Of a stretch of 48,969 bases of DNA, positions 36,401 through 44,788 are shown piece by piece. A program made the position numbers and the translations under genes. The notes under the pieces are model-generated. The model searched no databases, was not told where the DNA came from, and saw only the letters and a list, made by a program, of their open reading frames with translations. How positions within the stretch are numbered: the first letter of the stretch is position 1; every line of letters starts with the position of its first letter. This DNA is from Rhodospirillales bacterium (GTDB lineage: Bacteria; Pseudomonadota; Alphaproteobacteria; Reyranellales; Reyranellaceae). The DNA lies in NCBI GenBank assembly GCA_016191685.1, contig JACPVT010000110.1, forward strand, positions 1 through 48,969, in the 5' to 3' direction.

Positions 36401-36622
36401 ATGATCAAGACCAAAGTGCTCACGCTGTTCGTCGTGACGGGCATGCTGGGCGGCTGCAATGAAACCTTGTCGGACGGCCAGAAGGGCGCCCTGGTGGGCG
36501 CCGCGGCGGGCACCGGCATTGGCCTGCTGGCGGGCGGCAGCTTTGGCGCGGTGGTCGGCGCCGGCCTAGTCGGCGGCGCGGTCGGCTATCTCGGCGGCAC
36601 CGCCATCGGCAACAGCAAGTAA
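36401..36622 (+). CDS. Small glycine-zipper lipoprotein
   Basis: This 73-residue protein has a lipobox MLGGC with lipidated C19. After an ETLSDGQKGALVG linker comes a glycine-zipper (GAAAGTGIGLLAGGSFGAVVGAGLVGGAVGYLGG), in which Gly every few residues lets helices pack in membranes. Similar YMGG/SlyB/OsmB-like lipoproteins respond to envelope stress. A strong GGAGAGAG site precedes ATG 36401. It lies between the DUF2950 gene and the HdeA-like gene on the same strand. Confidence 0.85.
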   Translation: MIKTKVLTLFVVTGMLGGCNETLSDGQKGALVGAAAGTGIGLLAGGSFGAVVGAGLVGGAVGYLGGTAIGNSK

Positions 36623-36636
36623 GAGGGAGAGCCAGC

Positions 36637-36969
36637 ATGATCTCCAGGTTCCTCCTCGCCGCCGGCGCGCTGATCGTCTCTGCCACGGCGGCCCAAGCCC
36701 AGGTTGCCCCAACCAACTTCGACCAGGCGGCCTACATCACCTGCAAGGAAGCGCACGCCATGCAGCCTGCGGTCCGCCGCCAGCTCGCGGTCTATCTCGC
36801 CGACCACGCCGCGCGTCATCGTGGCGTCGCCGTCCCTGACGACGAGCGTGGCGCCCAGCTCGCCCATCTCGTGCGCGGCGGCTGCACCTTGGCGCCCGAC
36901 GCCTATCTGTTCACGGTGATCGACCGCGCCCTGGTGGCCGAGCTCGCGAAGCTGCCGAAGCGGCAATAG
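36637..36969 (+). CDS. Small periplasmic HdeA-like protein
   Basis: This 110-residue protein has a clear signal peptide (FLLAAGALIVSATAAQAQ) and two cysteines, C36 in YITCKEAHAMQP and C83 in VRGGCTLAPDAYLFTVI, spaced 47 apart as in HdeA/HdeB. Those are periplasmic chaperones that unfold at acid pH to protect other proteins. The similarity is in pattern and secondary structure rather than strong identity. GAGGGAGAG precedes ATG 36637. It closes a four-gene exported cluster, and a convergent GST gene starts its stop one base away. Confidence 0.65.
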   Translation: MISRFLLAAGALIVSATAAQAQVAPTNFDQAAYITCKEAHAMQPAVRRQLAVYLADHAARHRGVAVPDDERGAQLAHLVRGGCTLAPDAYLFTVIDRALVAELAKLPKRQ

Positions 36970-36970
36970 C

Positions 36971-37588
36971 TCAGGTCATCTTGACCATGACGTGCTTGGC
37001 ATAGGCCGGGCGCGTCGACAGGCGTTCGTACCAGGCTTTCAGGTTCCTGAGTTCCGGCCGCTCGATGTCGAGCGCGTACCAGCGATAGGCGAAGCAGCCG
37101 ACCGGGATGTCGCCCATGGTGAAGTGCGCGCCGCAGACGTAGCGCCGGTCGGCCAGCCAGCCGTCGAGCCGGCCGAACAGCCTGCCCGCGTCCTCGGCTG
37201 CTTTCTTGATGGCGGCCATGTCGCGCTTCTCGGGCGGCGTGCGCACCAGGCCCCAGAAAGCGATGCGCATGGGCTCGGAGATGGTGCTGAGCTGCCAGTC
37301 CATCCAGCGATCGGCCTCGCTGCGCGCGCCCGGATCGTTGGGCCACAGTGTGCCGGCGGCGTATCTGGCCGAGAGGTAGCGCACCGCCGAGTTGCTTTCC
37401 CAGATGATGCGGCCGCCGTCGTCGATGGTCGGCACGACGCCGTTGGGGTTCATGTCGAGGTACCATTTCTGGTCGTTGCCGCCGAACGGCCCGCCGACGT
37501 CGGTGCGCTCGTATTTGAGCCCGCACTCGTCGGCGGCCCACAGCACTTTCTGCACATTGATCGAGTTGGCGCGTCCCCAGATCTTCAT
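36971..37588 (-). CDS. Glutathione S-transferase family protein
   Basis: This 205-residue protein has an N-terminal thioredoxin-like domain (MKIWGRANSINVQKVLWAADECGL; the cis-Pro/GSH-binding MNPNGVVPTIDDGG; IWESNSAVRYLSARY). The all-helical C-terminal domain includes FTMGDIPVGCFAYRWYALD, the N-capping box region. It would conjugate glutathione or use it as a cofactor; substrate unknown. It lies 20 bases downstream of polA on the same strand. ATG 37588 has GGAGAC upstream. Confidence 0.93.
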   Translation of the reverse strand: MKIWGRANSINVQKVLWAADECGLKYERTDVGGPFGGNDQKWYLDMNPNGVVPTIDDGGRIIWESNSAVRYLSARYAAGTLWPNDPGARSEADRWMDWQLSTISEPMRIAFWGLVRTPPEKRDMAAIKKAAEDAGRLFGRLDGWLADRRYVCGAHFTMGDIPVGCFAYRWYALDIERPELRNLKAWYERLSTRPAYAKHVMVKMT

Positions 37589-37608
37589 CGCTTACCGTCT
37601 CCTGATTC

Positions 37609-40545
37609 CTAGTGCGCCGCTGCCCAGTTGTCGCCGACGCCGGTGTCGACGACCAGCGGCACGGTGAGCGATGCGGCGCTCTCCATGACCTTGCGCGCCA
37701 CGTCCTTGGTCTTGTCGAGCTCCTTGTCGGGCACCTCGAACAGCAGTTCGTCGTGCACCTGCAGCAGCATCTTTGCCTTGAGCCTGGCCCCGGCCAGTGC
37801 CGCCGGCACGCGGATCATCGCCTTCTTGATGATGTCCGCGGCGCCGCCCTGCAGCGGGGCGTTGATCGCGGCGCGCTCGGCGAAGGCGCGCATGCCCTGG
37901 GCCTTCTCGTTGATGTACTTGAGATGGATCTTGCGGCCGAACGGCGTCAGCACGTAGCCGTGCTTGCGCGCATAGTCCTTGGTCCGCTCCATGTAGTCGC
38001 GGATGCCGGGATAGCGCTGGAAATACTTGGCGATGTACTCCTTGGCCTCCTGCTGGCCGATGCCGAGCTGGTTGGCGAGGCCGAAGGCGGAGATACCGTA
38101 GATGATGCCGAAGTTGATCGCCTTGGCGCGCCGCCGCACCAGCGGGTCCATGCCCTTGACCGGCACGCCGAACATGTCGGACGCGGTAATGGCATGGATA
38201 TCGTCGCCGCGCGCAAAAGCCTCCTTGAGCGAGCCGATGTCGGCCACGTGCGCCAGCAGGCGCAGCTCGATCTGCGAGTAATCGGCGCTGAGCAGCTTGC
38301 AGCCCTTCTCGGCAATGAAGGCCTGGCGGATCTTGCGGCCCTCCTCGGAGCGTACCGGGATGTTCTGCAGGTTGGGATCGGTCGAGGCGAGCCGGCCGGT
38401 GGCGGCGCCGGTCATGTGATACGAGGTGTGCACGCGGCCGGTCTTGGCGTCGACCTGGCGCACCAACGCGTCGGTGTAGGTGCCCTTCAGCTTGGCGAGC
38501 TGGCGATGCTCCAGGATCTTGACCGGCAGCGGATGGCCCTGGGCTGCGAGATCGTCGAGCACCGAGGCGTCGGTCACCCACGAACCGTTCTTGCTGCGCT
38601 TGCCGCCCGGCAGCTTCTGCTCGTCGAACAGGATCTCGCCCAGCTGCTTGGGCGATCCGACGTTGAACTCGCGGCCGGCAATCTTGTGGATCTCGCCCTC
38701 GAGTTCGCCCAGGCGCTTTTCGAAATCGTTGCTGAGCTTCTTGAGCTTGAGTGCGTCAACCTTGATGCCGGCTGTCTCCATGCCGAGCAGCACCGGGATC
38801 AGTGGCCGCTCGATGGTCTCGTACATGGTCGTCATGTGCTCGGGCACCAGCCTGGGCTTCAGGTGCGCCCAGAGCTGCATCGTGACGTCCGCATCTTCGG
38901 CCGCATAGTCGCGGGCCTTGTCGAGCGGCACCTTGTCGAAGCTCACCTGCTTGGCACCACTACCCGCCACGTCGGAGAACTTTATGGTCGTCTGTCCCAG
39001 ATGCAGTTGGGCCAGTTCGTCCATGCCATGGTTGTTCTTGCCGGCGTCGAGCACGAAGGAGATCAGCATCGTATCGTCGACCGGGCCGATCTCGACGCCG
39101 TAGCGGCGGAAGACCGTCATGTCGTACTTGATGTTCTGGCCGACCTTCAGCACTGCCGGATCCTCGAGCATCGGCTTCAGCGCCGCGATCGCCTTCTTGA
39201 GCGGGATCTGGCCGTCGAGAAGTTTGCCGCCGTCCTTGTCGCCACCATCGCCCGCGAGATCGAGCGCGCCCTGCGCAGCGCCACCCGGAGTTCGGTGCGC
39301 GAGTGGCAGGTAGGCCGCCCGCCGGCGGCTGGAGTTGACGTCGCCCCACGGCCCTTCGAGCAGGGCGAGCGAGACGCCGACCAGGCCGGCATTGTTGGCA
39401 TCGAGCGCGTCGGTTTCGCAGTCGAAGGCGACCGCGCCGGCCTTGGTCGCCTCGGCGACCCATTCGGCGAGCTGCACCTCGCTCTGGATCAGCTCGTAGT
39501 CGGCGATGGTGAAGGGCTGGTTGGTCTTGGCGCGCGGCGCGGGCTTGGCCACTCCAGACGTAGAGGGTGCGGCCTCGGCCTTCTTCACCGGCGGCGGCGT
39601 GGCGGACGGCGCCACTGGGTTGGTCGCCTCGCCCAGTTCCTTGGTGAACTTGGCGATCAGGCTCTTGAATCCCTGCTGCTCCAGCCACGGCAGCAGCACA
39701 TTGGGATCGGGCGCATTCTTGTCGAAGGAGTCCGGATCGGCGGGCGGCGGCACGTCGCTCCTGAGCTGCACCAGCTTCCTGGAGATGCGGATCAGCTCGG
39801 CGTTCTGCTCCAGCGATTCGCGCCGCTTGGGCTGTTTGATCTCACCGGTGCGCTTCAGGAGCGTCTCGAGGTCGCCATATTCGTTGATGAGCAGGGCCGC
39901 GGTCTTCACACCGATGCCCGGTGCGCCCGGCACGTTGTCGGTCGAATCGCCGGCCAGCGCCTGGACGTCCACGACCTTGTCCGGCGTCACGCCGAACTTC
40001 TCCATCACTTCGGCCGGCCCGACCTTGCGCATCTTCATCGGGTCCATCATGTCGACGCCCGGTCGGATGAGCTGCATCAGGTCCTTGTCGGACGACACGA
40101 TGGTGCAGGTGGCGCCGGCCTCGACCGCGAGGCGGGCATAGGTCGCGATCAGGTCGTCGGCCTCGAAGCCCGCCAGCTCGATGCTGGGCATGCCGAAGGC
40201 GGTGGCGGCCTCGCGGATCAGTGGGAACTGCGGGATCAGGTCTTCCGGCGGCTCAGGCCGCTGCGCCTTGTACTTGGGGTAGATCTCGTTGCGGAAGGTG
40301 GTGCGCCCGGCGTCGAGGATCACGGCGACATGGTCGACCTCGGGATCCTCCAGGAGCTGCACCAGCATCTTGGAGAAGCCGAACACTGCGTTGATCGGCG
40401 TGCCGTCGGGCCGGTTCATCGGCGGCAGCGCGTGATAGGCGCGGAAGATGTAGCCCGAGCCGTCGATCAGGTAGAGGTGACGGATCGGCTTGTTGGTGCC
40501 CTTCGCATCGGATCTGGCCGTGGCCGGTGTCTTCGCCTTGCTCAT
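37609..40545 (-). CDS. polA: DNA polymerase I
   Basis: This 978-residue three-domain enzyme fills gaps and removes RNA primers. The N-terminal 5' nuclease has HLYLIDGSGYIFRAYHALPP, LAGFEADDLIATYA, SSDKDLMQLI and GDSTDNVPGAPGIGVKTAA. The middle 3'-5' exonuclease keeps FDCETDALD and KVGQNIKYDM. The polymerase has DYSQIELRLLAHVA, RRRAKAINFGIIYGIS and QVHDELLFEV. A short Gly/Asp-rich insert (about residues 425-450) and an Ala/Pro linker near 310-340 are lineage features. ATG 40545 begins MSKAKTPATA. Neither a LexA-type box nor clear promoter boxes are visible in the 120-base gap upstream. Confidence 0.98.
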   Translation of the reverse strand: MSKAKTPATARSDAKGTNKPIRHLYLIDGSGYIFRAYHALPPMNRPDGTPINAVFGFSKMLVQLLEDPEVDHVAVILDAGRTTFRNEIYPKYKAQRPEPPEDLIPQFPLIREAATAFGMPSIELAGFEADDLIATYARLAVEAGATCTIVSSDKDLMQLIRPGVDMMDPMKMRKVGPAEVMEKFGVTPDKVVDVQALAGDSTDNVPGAPGIGVKTAALLINEYGDLETLLKRTGEIKQPKRRESLEQNAELIRISRKLVQLRSDVPPPADPDSFDKNAPDPNVLLPWLEQQGFKSLIAKFTKELGEATNPVAPSATPPPVKKAEAAPSTSGVAKPAPRAKTNQPFTIADYELIQSEVQLAEWVAEATKAGAVAFDCETDALDANNAGLVGVSLALLEGPWGDVNSSRRRAAYLPLAHRTPGGAAQGALDLAGDGGDKDGGKLLDGQIPLKKAIAALKPMLEDPAVLKVGQNIKYDMTVFRRYGVEIGPVDDTMLISFVLDAGKNNHGMDELAQLHLGQTTIKFSDVAGSGAKQVSFDKVPLDKARDYAAEDADVTMQLWAHLKPRLVPEHMTTMYETIERPLIPVLLGMETAGIKVDALKLKKLSNDFEKRLGELEGEIHKIAGREFNVGSPKQLGEILFDEQKLPGGKRSKNGSWVTDASVLDDLAAQGHPLPVKILEHRQLAKLKGTYTDALVRQVDAKTGRVHTSYHMTGAATGRLASTDPNLQNIPVRSEEGRKIRQAFIAEKGCKLLSADYSQIELRLLAHVADIGSLKEAFARGDDIHAITASDMFGVPVKGMDPLVRRRAKAINFGIIYGISAFGLANQLGIGQQEAKEYIAKYFQRYPGIRDYMERTKDYARKHGYVLTPFGRKIHLKYINEKAQGMRAFAERAAINAPLQGGAADIIKKAMIRVPAALAGARLKAKMLLQVHDELLFEVPDKELDKTKDVARKVMESAASLTVPLVVDTGVGDNWAAAH

Positions 40546-40635
40546 GTCAAAGCCCTACCACGCGGGCCAATTCAAGGGGAGGCGAGGGAGGGAAATTTGC
40601 ACACAACGTATGTGCCTCTTCCTATTTTGTACGAC

Positions 40636-40656
40636 CGTCCGTTCAGCCTTCGGACG
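40636..40656 (-). other. Hairpin downstream of the solute-binding-protein gene
   Basis: CGTCCG and CGGACG form a perfect 6-bp stem around a 9-base loop, ten bases past the stop of the minus-strand binding-protein gene. There is no strong T tract. It may mark the 3' end of that transcript before polA. Confidence 0.4.
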
Positions 40657-40665
40657 CCTCGTCGC

Positions 40666-41361
40666 TCAGACGAATCCCAGCCGGCGGCGCTCCTCGCGCC
40701 CGGGGCCGTCCGTCAGCAACGCCACCAGCCGCGCCGCTTCCGCCTGCAGCTGCGCTTTCGCGGCGGTCGCCGCGGTGTAGACCGTCGCCAGCGCGCAGCC
40801 GGGCGGCAGGGGGACCACCAGGACGATGCCCGGCGTCGAGAGGATCTCGGTGGCCTGGGTGCAGCCGATCGCGCGACGACTCGTCGAGGCCGCGAGTTCG
40901 CGCATCGCGGTGGCGCCGTTCGGTGCCGTCTTCAGGCGAGGGGCGACTTCGTCGTGGATACTGAGGTCGCGCAGCACCTTGGCGAAGTGGATACCGGCGG
41001 TCGCCTGCTCGGGGTCGGGGAAATGGATGGCGTCGGCATCGAGGAGTGCGGCGCGCAGTGCGGCGGCGTCGCCGACCCGTGGAGTTGCGTCGCCCTGCCG
41101 GACGGCGATGGCGGTTTCGACCGTGCCGAGGTCCGCTGCCGTCGCGCCCACGACGTGACCGTTGCGCGCGAGGCCGTCGATCAACGCGCGGGTCAGGATC
41201 ACGAGATCGGCCGGGTCGCCGCCCAGAAGGCGGGCGCGCATCGCGCCCACGGCGCCGAACATACCCTCGATGGTGCAGTCGGTCTCGGCCTCGAAGGTGG
41301 GCCGCAGCGCCTCGACCAGCCCCTGGGCGGCACCACCGCTCAGGATCCGGAGCTTCTTCAT
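40666..41361 (-). CDS. ModA-like substrate-binding protein without signal peptide
   Basis: This 231-residue type II periplasmic-binding-protein fold resembles the ModA/SBP_bac_11 group: MKKLRILSGGAAQGLVEALRPTFE, DLVILTRALIDGLARNG, a GIHFAKVL hinge region and IGCTQATEILSTPGIVLV. Related proteins bind oxyanions or small acids for ABC transport. No signal peptide is present, so this copy may stay in the cytosol. No permease or ATPase is adjacent. It starts four bases after the Bug-type receptor gene and is probably co-transcribed with it. The ligand is unknown. Confidence 0.8.
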   Translation of the reverse strand: MKKLRILSGGAAQGLVEALRPTFEAETDCTIEGMFGAVGAMRARLLGGDPADLVILTRALIDGLARNGHVVGATAADLGTVETAIAVRQGDATPRVGDAAALRAALLDADAIHFPDPEQATAGIHFAKVLRDLSIHDEVAPRLKTAPNGATAMRELAASTSRRAIGCTQATEILSTPGIVLVVPLPPGCALATVYTAATAAKAQLQAEAARLVALLTDGPGREERRRLGFV

Positions 41362-41365
41362 GGGG

Positions 41366-42349
41366 TCACTGGACCTTGAGGCCGGCTTTCTCGATCACCT
41401 TCGCCCACTTGTCGATGTCGCCCTTGAGGAACGTGGCGAAGGCCGCCGGCGTCATCGTCATGGGCACCGCGCCCTGCTTGGCCCACGCCTCGCGGATCGC
41501 CGGCCGGGCGATGATCTTGCCGATCTCCAGGTTCAACCGATCGATAATTTCCTTGGGCGTTCCAGTCGGCGCCATGATGCCGAGCCAGATCGTGGCCTCG
41601 TAGCCCGGCACCCCCGCCTCGTTCACTGTCGGCACGTTGGGCAGGACCGCGGAGCGCGTGAGGCCGGTGGTCGCCAGCGCCCGCACCTGGCCGGCGTCGA
41701 TCTGGCCCTTCATCGCGGTCACGGCGTCGAACATGATCTGCACATGGCCGCCGATCACGGCACTGCGTGCATCGCCGCTGTTCTTGTACGGCACGTGCAG
41801 GATGTCGGTGCCGGTCATGGTCTTGAACAGTTCGCCGGCCAGATTGTAGGGCGTGCCCGGCCCGGCCGAGGCGTAGGAGAGCTTGCCCGGGTTGGCCTTG
41901 GCGTAGGCGATCAGCTCCTGCACCGTCTTGGCCGGAAGCGAGGGGCTGACGGCCATCACCAGGTCCGACGAATTGACCGGCGCCACCGCGGTGAGATCGC
42001 GCATCAGCGCATAGGGCTTCTTGGTCAGCAGCGTCTCGTTGGTGGTGAGCGTATTGGACATCATCAGGAGCGTGTGGCCGTCAGGGGCGGCCTTGGCGAC
42101 GACGTCGGCGCCGATCGTGCCGCCGGCGCCCGGCTTGTTTTCGACGACGAAGGACTGCTTCAGGATTTCCGACAGCTCATGCCCGAGCACGCGGGCATAG
42201 ATATCGGCCGGGCCGCCCGGCCCGAACGGTACGACGATCTTCACCGTCCTGGCGGGGTATTGCTGTGCGACGACCGGCGCCGCGATGGCGACCGCAGCCG
42301 CGATCAAGAGACTGATTCTTGCCAACCTGCGCATCGTGATTGGGCGCAT
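41366..42349 (-). CDS. Tripartite tricarboxylate transporter (Bug-family) solute receptor
   Basis: The product is 327 residues with a signal peptide (ISLLIAAAVAIAAPVVAQ). The Bug signature YPARTVKIVVPFGPGGPADIYARVL is followed by VVENKPGAGGTIGADVVAKAAPDGHTLLMMS, then GTPYNLAGELFK, ILHVPYKNSGDARSAVIGG and VPTVNEAGVPGYEA. These periplasmic receptors bind carboxylates. The TctA/TctB membrane partners are absent, and orphan receptors are common in beta- and alphaproteobacteria. ATG 42349 has GGAGG 6 bases upstream; the longer frame is not used. A ModA-like gene follows. Confidence 0.93.
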   Translation of the reverse strand: MRPITMRRLARISLLIAAAVAIAAPVVAQQYPARTVKIVVPFGPGGPADIYARVLGHELSEILKQSFVVENKPGAGGTIGADVVAKAAPDGHTLLMMSNTLTTNETLLTKKPYALMRDLTAVAPVNSSDLVMAVSPSLPAKTVQELIAYAKANPGKLSYASAGPGTPYNLAGELFKTMTGTDILHVPYKNSGDARSAVIGGHVQIMFDAVTAMKGQIDAGQVRALATTGLTRSAVLPNVPTVNEAGVPGYEATIWLGIMAPTGTPKEIIDRLNLEIGKIIARPAIREAWAKQGAVPMTMTPAAFATFLKGDIDKWAKVIEKAGLKVQ

Positions 42350-42468
42350 CGCGATCCTCCCTGACTTTGCGGTTCCACGTCGTTGTTCGCGTGGTTGCCC
42401 TATCGTCGTCGGCGACGCCGGGGTTGGCAAGGGTCGGCGGGGAGAGGTCGGCTGGCGCGGGCGCCCGC

Positions 42469-43620
42469 TTATTGCTGCTGCTGTTCCTGGTCCCAACCCT
42501 TTTTCTCCGCTTCGAAGAACGAGGCGAAGACCTTGCGGATGGTGCTCTCGGCGATGTCGCGGGTGATGAACACCACGCGGCTCTTGCGGTCGTCGCCCTC
42601 GGGCCAGGCTTCCAGCGTGGCCGGCGGATGGAAGACGTGCTGCACGCCGTGGATCACCACGGGCTTGTCGGTGTCCTTGACGTTCAGGATGCCCTTCATG
42701 CGCAAGAGGTCGGGGCCGCGATAGGTCACCAGCGCGTCGAAGGCCGCGGCCACCGTCGACCAGCTCATCGGCTCGTCGAAGGTCATGCAGAAGGAGCGGA
42801 TGCGGTCGTCGTGGCGGTTGACGTCGTGCGGGTCCTGTTCGCCATGTGCACCATGCTTGTGCTCATGGTCGTGCCCGTGATCGTGAACGTGATGATGGTG
42901 GCCGTGCCCACGATCGTGGCTGCCCTCGTAGGCCTCGGCCTGCAGCCACTTCTTCACGTCGGCGGTCTTGCTCTCGGGATTGTAGAGGCCGGCATTCAGG
43001 ATCTGGTTGGGGTCGATCTCGCCGGTCGCCACGGTATGGAACGGCGCGCCGGGATTGAGGTGATGCAGGCGGTGCTTCAGTTCTTCGAGCTTGGGGGCGT
43101 CGGCGATGTCGACCTTGGTGAGCAGCAGGCGGTCGGCGACGGCGGCCTGCTTGATCGCCTCCTCGTGATTGTCGAGCGTGCTCGAACCGTTCACGCCGTC
43201 GATCGTGGTCACCACGCCGTCGAGACGGTAACGCGAGGCCAACAAGGGATCTGTCATCAGCGTGTGCAGGATCGGCGCCGGATCGGCGAGGCCGGTCGTC
43301 TCGACCACCATGCGCTTGAATTGCGAGACTTCGCCGCGCGAGCGCTTGAGGAACAGCTCGCTCATGGTGCGCACCAGGTCGCCGCGCACGGTGCAGCACA
43401 GGCAGCCCGAGTTCAGCGTCACCATGCCCTCGTCGTCGGACTTCTCGACCAGCAGATGATCGAGCCCGATCTCGCCGAACTCGTTGATGATGACGGCGGT
43501 GTCAGCAAGTTCCGGCCGGCGCAGTAACTTGTTCAGCAGCGTGGTTTTGCCGCTGCCGAGAAAGCCGGTCAGCACGGTGACGGGAATGCGCTGTTCGGCG
43601 GCGGTGCTGGTGTCGGTCAT
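42469..43620 (-). CDS. CobW/COG0523-family metallochaperone GTPase
   Basis: This 383-residue G3E GTPase has P-loop GFLGSGKTT (19-27), the metal-binding CxCC motif (C73, C75, C76) in NSGCLCCT, the Walker B-like VVETTGLADPAPI, and LLLTKVDIAD (base recognition). A histidine-rich stretch of about 25 residues near 238-262 probably binds Zn or another transition metal. The C-terminal CobW_C domain starts at about 275. Members insert or guard zinc, cobalt or iron under scarcity. The metal is not certain, and no Zur box or cobalamin gene is adjacent. ATG 43620 is preceded by GGGAAG. Confidence 0.93.
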   Translation of the reverse strand: MTDTSTAAEQRIPVTVLTGFLGSGKTTLLNKLLRRPELADTAVIINEFGEIGLDHLLVEKSDDEGMVTLNSGCLCCTVRGDLVRTMSELFLKRSRGEVSQFKRMVVETTGLADPAPILHTLMTDPLLASRYRLDGVVTTIDGVNGSSTLDNHEEAIKQAAVADRLLLTKVDIADAPKLEELKHRLHHLNPGAPFHTVATGEIDPNQILNAGLYNPESKTADVKKWLQAEAYEGSHDRGHGHHHHVHDHGHDHEHKHGAHGEQDPHDVNRHDDRIRSFCMTFDEPMSWSTVAAAFDALVTYRGPDLLRMKGILNVKDTDKPVVIHGVQHVFHPPATLEAWPEGDDRKSRVVFITRDIAESTIRKVFASFFEAEKKGWDQEQQQQ

Positions 43621-43638
43621 CGTCTTCCCTAACTAAAA

Positions 43639-43705
43639 CTTGTCATCCCGAGCGAAAGCGAGGGGTCCTTTTGGATCAGGCCCTTCGGCTCCGCTCAGGG
43701 TTGAC
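43639..43705. repeat. Dispersed extragenic repeat pair between the CHAD and CobW genes
   Basis: Two motifs typical of dispersed extragenic repeats sit back to back in the 89-base gap. One is CTTGTCATCCCGAGCGAAAG at 43639 with continuation CGAGGGGTCCTT. The other is CCCTTCGGCTCCGCTCAGGG at 43681-43700. Similar sequences are scattered between genes in many proteobacteria. A ten-base piece, GAGGGGTCCT, recurs at 48291-48300. There is no coding potential. Confidence 0.6.
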
Positions 43706-43709
43706 GGGC

Positions 43710-44594
43710 TTACGCCCGCCAAAACCGCTCGGCCTTCCTGAAGTCCTTCCAGGCCCGCTCCAGGCGGCGACGGCGGCGCTTTTCGCCGGACGCCACCTGC
43801 TTGGCGAGGGCCTTGAGCGGCTCTGCCACGTCCTCCGTCGGACGGGCCGCCGTCGCGAGATCGGCCAGCACCTGGGCCGCCACCGCACGATCGTTCAAGG
43901 CACCGAGCGCGCCCTGCAGGCGCGCCGTGGCCTCGATATAGGGCTTCACCCGGCCCGGCGCAAAGGCGGGCCCGAAGTAGCCCGCGGCATAGCGCAACTT
44001 CTTGATGGCAATGCGCAGCCGGTGCAGGCGCTCGGTGTCGAACTGCTCGAGCCTGCGACCACGGTGGATCGCCTTGGCATGGCGCTTGTCGAGCACGGCG
44101 CGGCCGAAGACATCGAGGCGGGCGTCGCCCGCGCCCACTTCCGAGACCGGCCCGGCGGGGGGAGGTGCCGCGAAAGCCTGAAGTCCGTGGTCGAAGACGG
44201 CGAAGCGGGCGCCCGAGAGGGCCGCCCGGGCGTGACGCAGATGAACGTCCGCCAGGCGCCTGCCGATCCGACGGATCAGCGGCGGCGGGTCGCTCACGGT
44301 CTCGGTCAGGAACACCTGCAGGTCGCGGGCCGCGGCGCATTCGCGGGCCAGCCACCTGGCCTCGGCGGCAAGCGCCCGGACCGCCGGTCCGTGGATGGCG
44401 CCGCGGAACAGGCCGAAGGCCGCGCGCAGGCGGCGGAGCGCCACGCGGGTCTGGTGGATGCCGTTTGGCCGCGCGCTCTTCAGCACGATCGCCCGGTATT
44501 TCAGGAGATCGGCATGGCAGCCGGCCACGATCTGCCGCAGGGCGGCGTCGGGGGCGGTGTCGGCGCGCAGCCTGGACTCGGGCGAGGGGGCCAT
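43710..44594 (-). CDS. CHAD domain protein
   Basis: This 294-residue all-helical protein has two CHAD repeats. Conserved basic patches are IHQTRVALRRLRAAFGLF, ARDLQVFL, RRIGRRLADVHLRHAR, LHRLRIAIKKLRYAAGYF and LQGALGALND. The positively charged pore of CHAD domains binds polyphosphate and may target proteins to polyphosphate granules. The CYTH domain (triphosphatase) that often precedes CHAD is missing, so this is the stand-alone form. A GGGC/GCCC hairpin spans its stop codon. It is upstream of the CobW gene on the same strand and divergent from the flavin reductase. Confidence 0.9.
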   Translation of the reverse strand: MAPSPESRLRADTAPDAALRQIVAGCHADLLKYRAIVLKSARPNGIHQTRVALRRLRAAFGLFRGAIHGPAVRALAAEARWLARECAAARDLQVFLTETVSDPPPLIRRIGRRLADVHLRHARAALSGARFAVFDHGLQAFAAPPPAGPVSEVGAGDARLDVFGRAVLDKRHAKAIHRGRRLEQFDTERLHRLRIAIKKLRYAAGYFGPAFAPGRVKPYIEATARLQGALGALNDRAVAAQVLADLATAARPTEDVAEPLKALAKQVASGEKRRRRRLERAWKDFRKAERFWRA

Positions 44595-44788
44595 ATCGGC
44601 CCGACGGTAGCGGCCGGCCGGAGCCGAGCAACCGCAAAGAACGACACTCTCGTTAAGGTTTTGTGGCAGTCAGTGGTCGCCTTCGGAGGCAATTCGGACG
44701 ATTTCGCTGACCGGCCCGATGGTTAGCCGGTGACGTTGCCAGCCGTTTCCGGTGGCGGCCGGAGGCTCGGGTGCCATAGTCTCGCAGG

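Noticed and set aside
40546-40665. LexA-type box before polA
   Set aside because: No GTTC-N7-GTTC or GAAC-N7-GAAC pattern could be found in the gap.
37612-41379. Long plus-strand open frame opposite polA
   Set aside because: Composition is shadow-like, with no motifs, and the minus strand carries complete polA.
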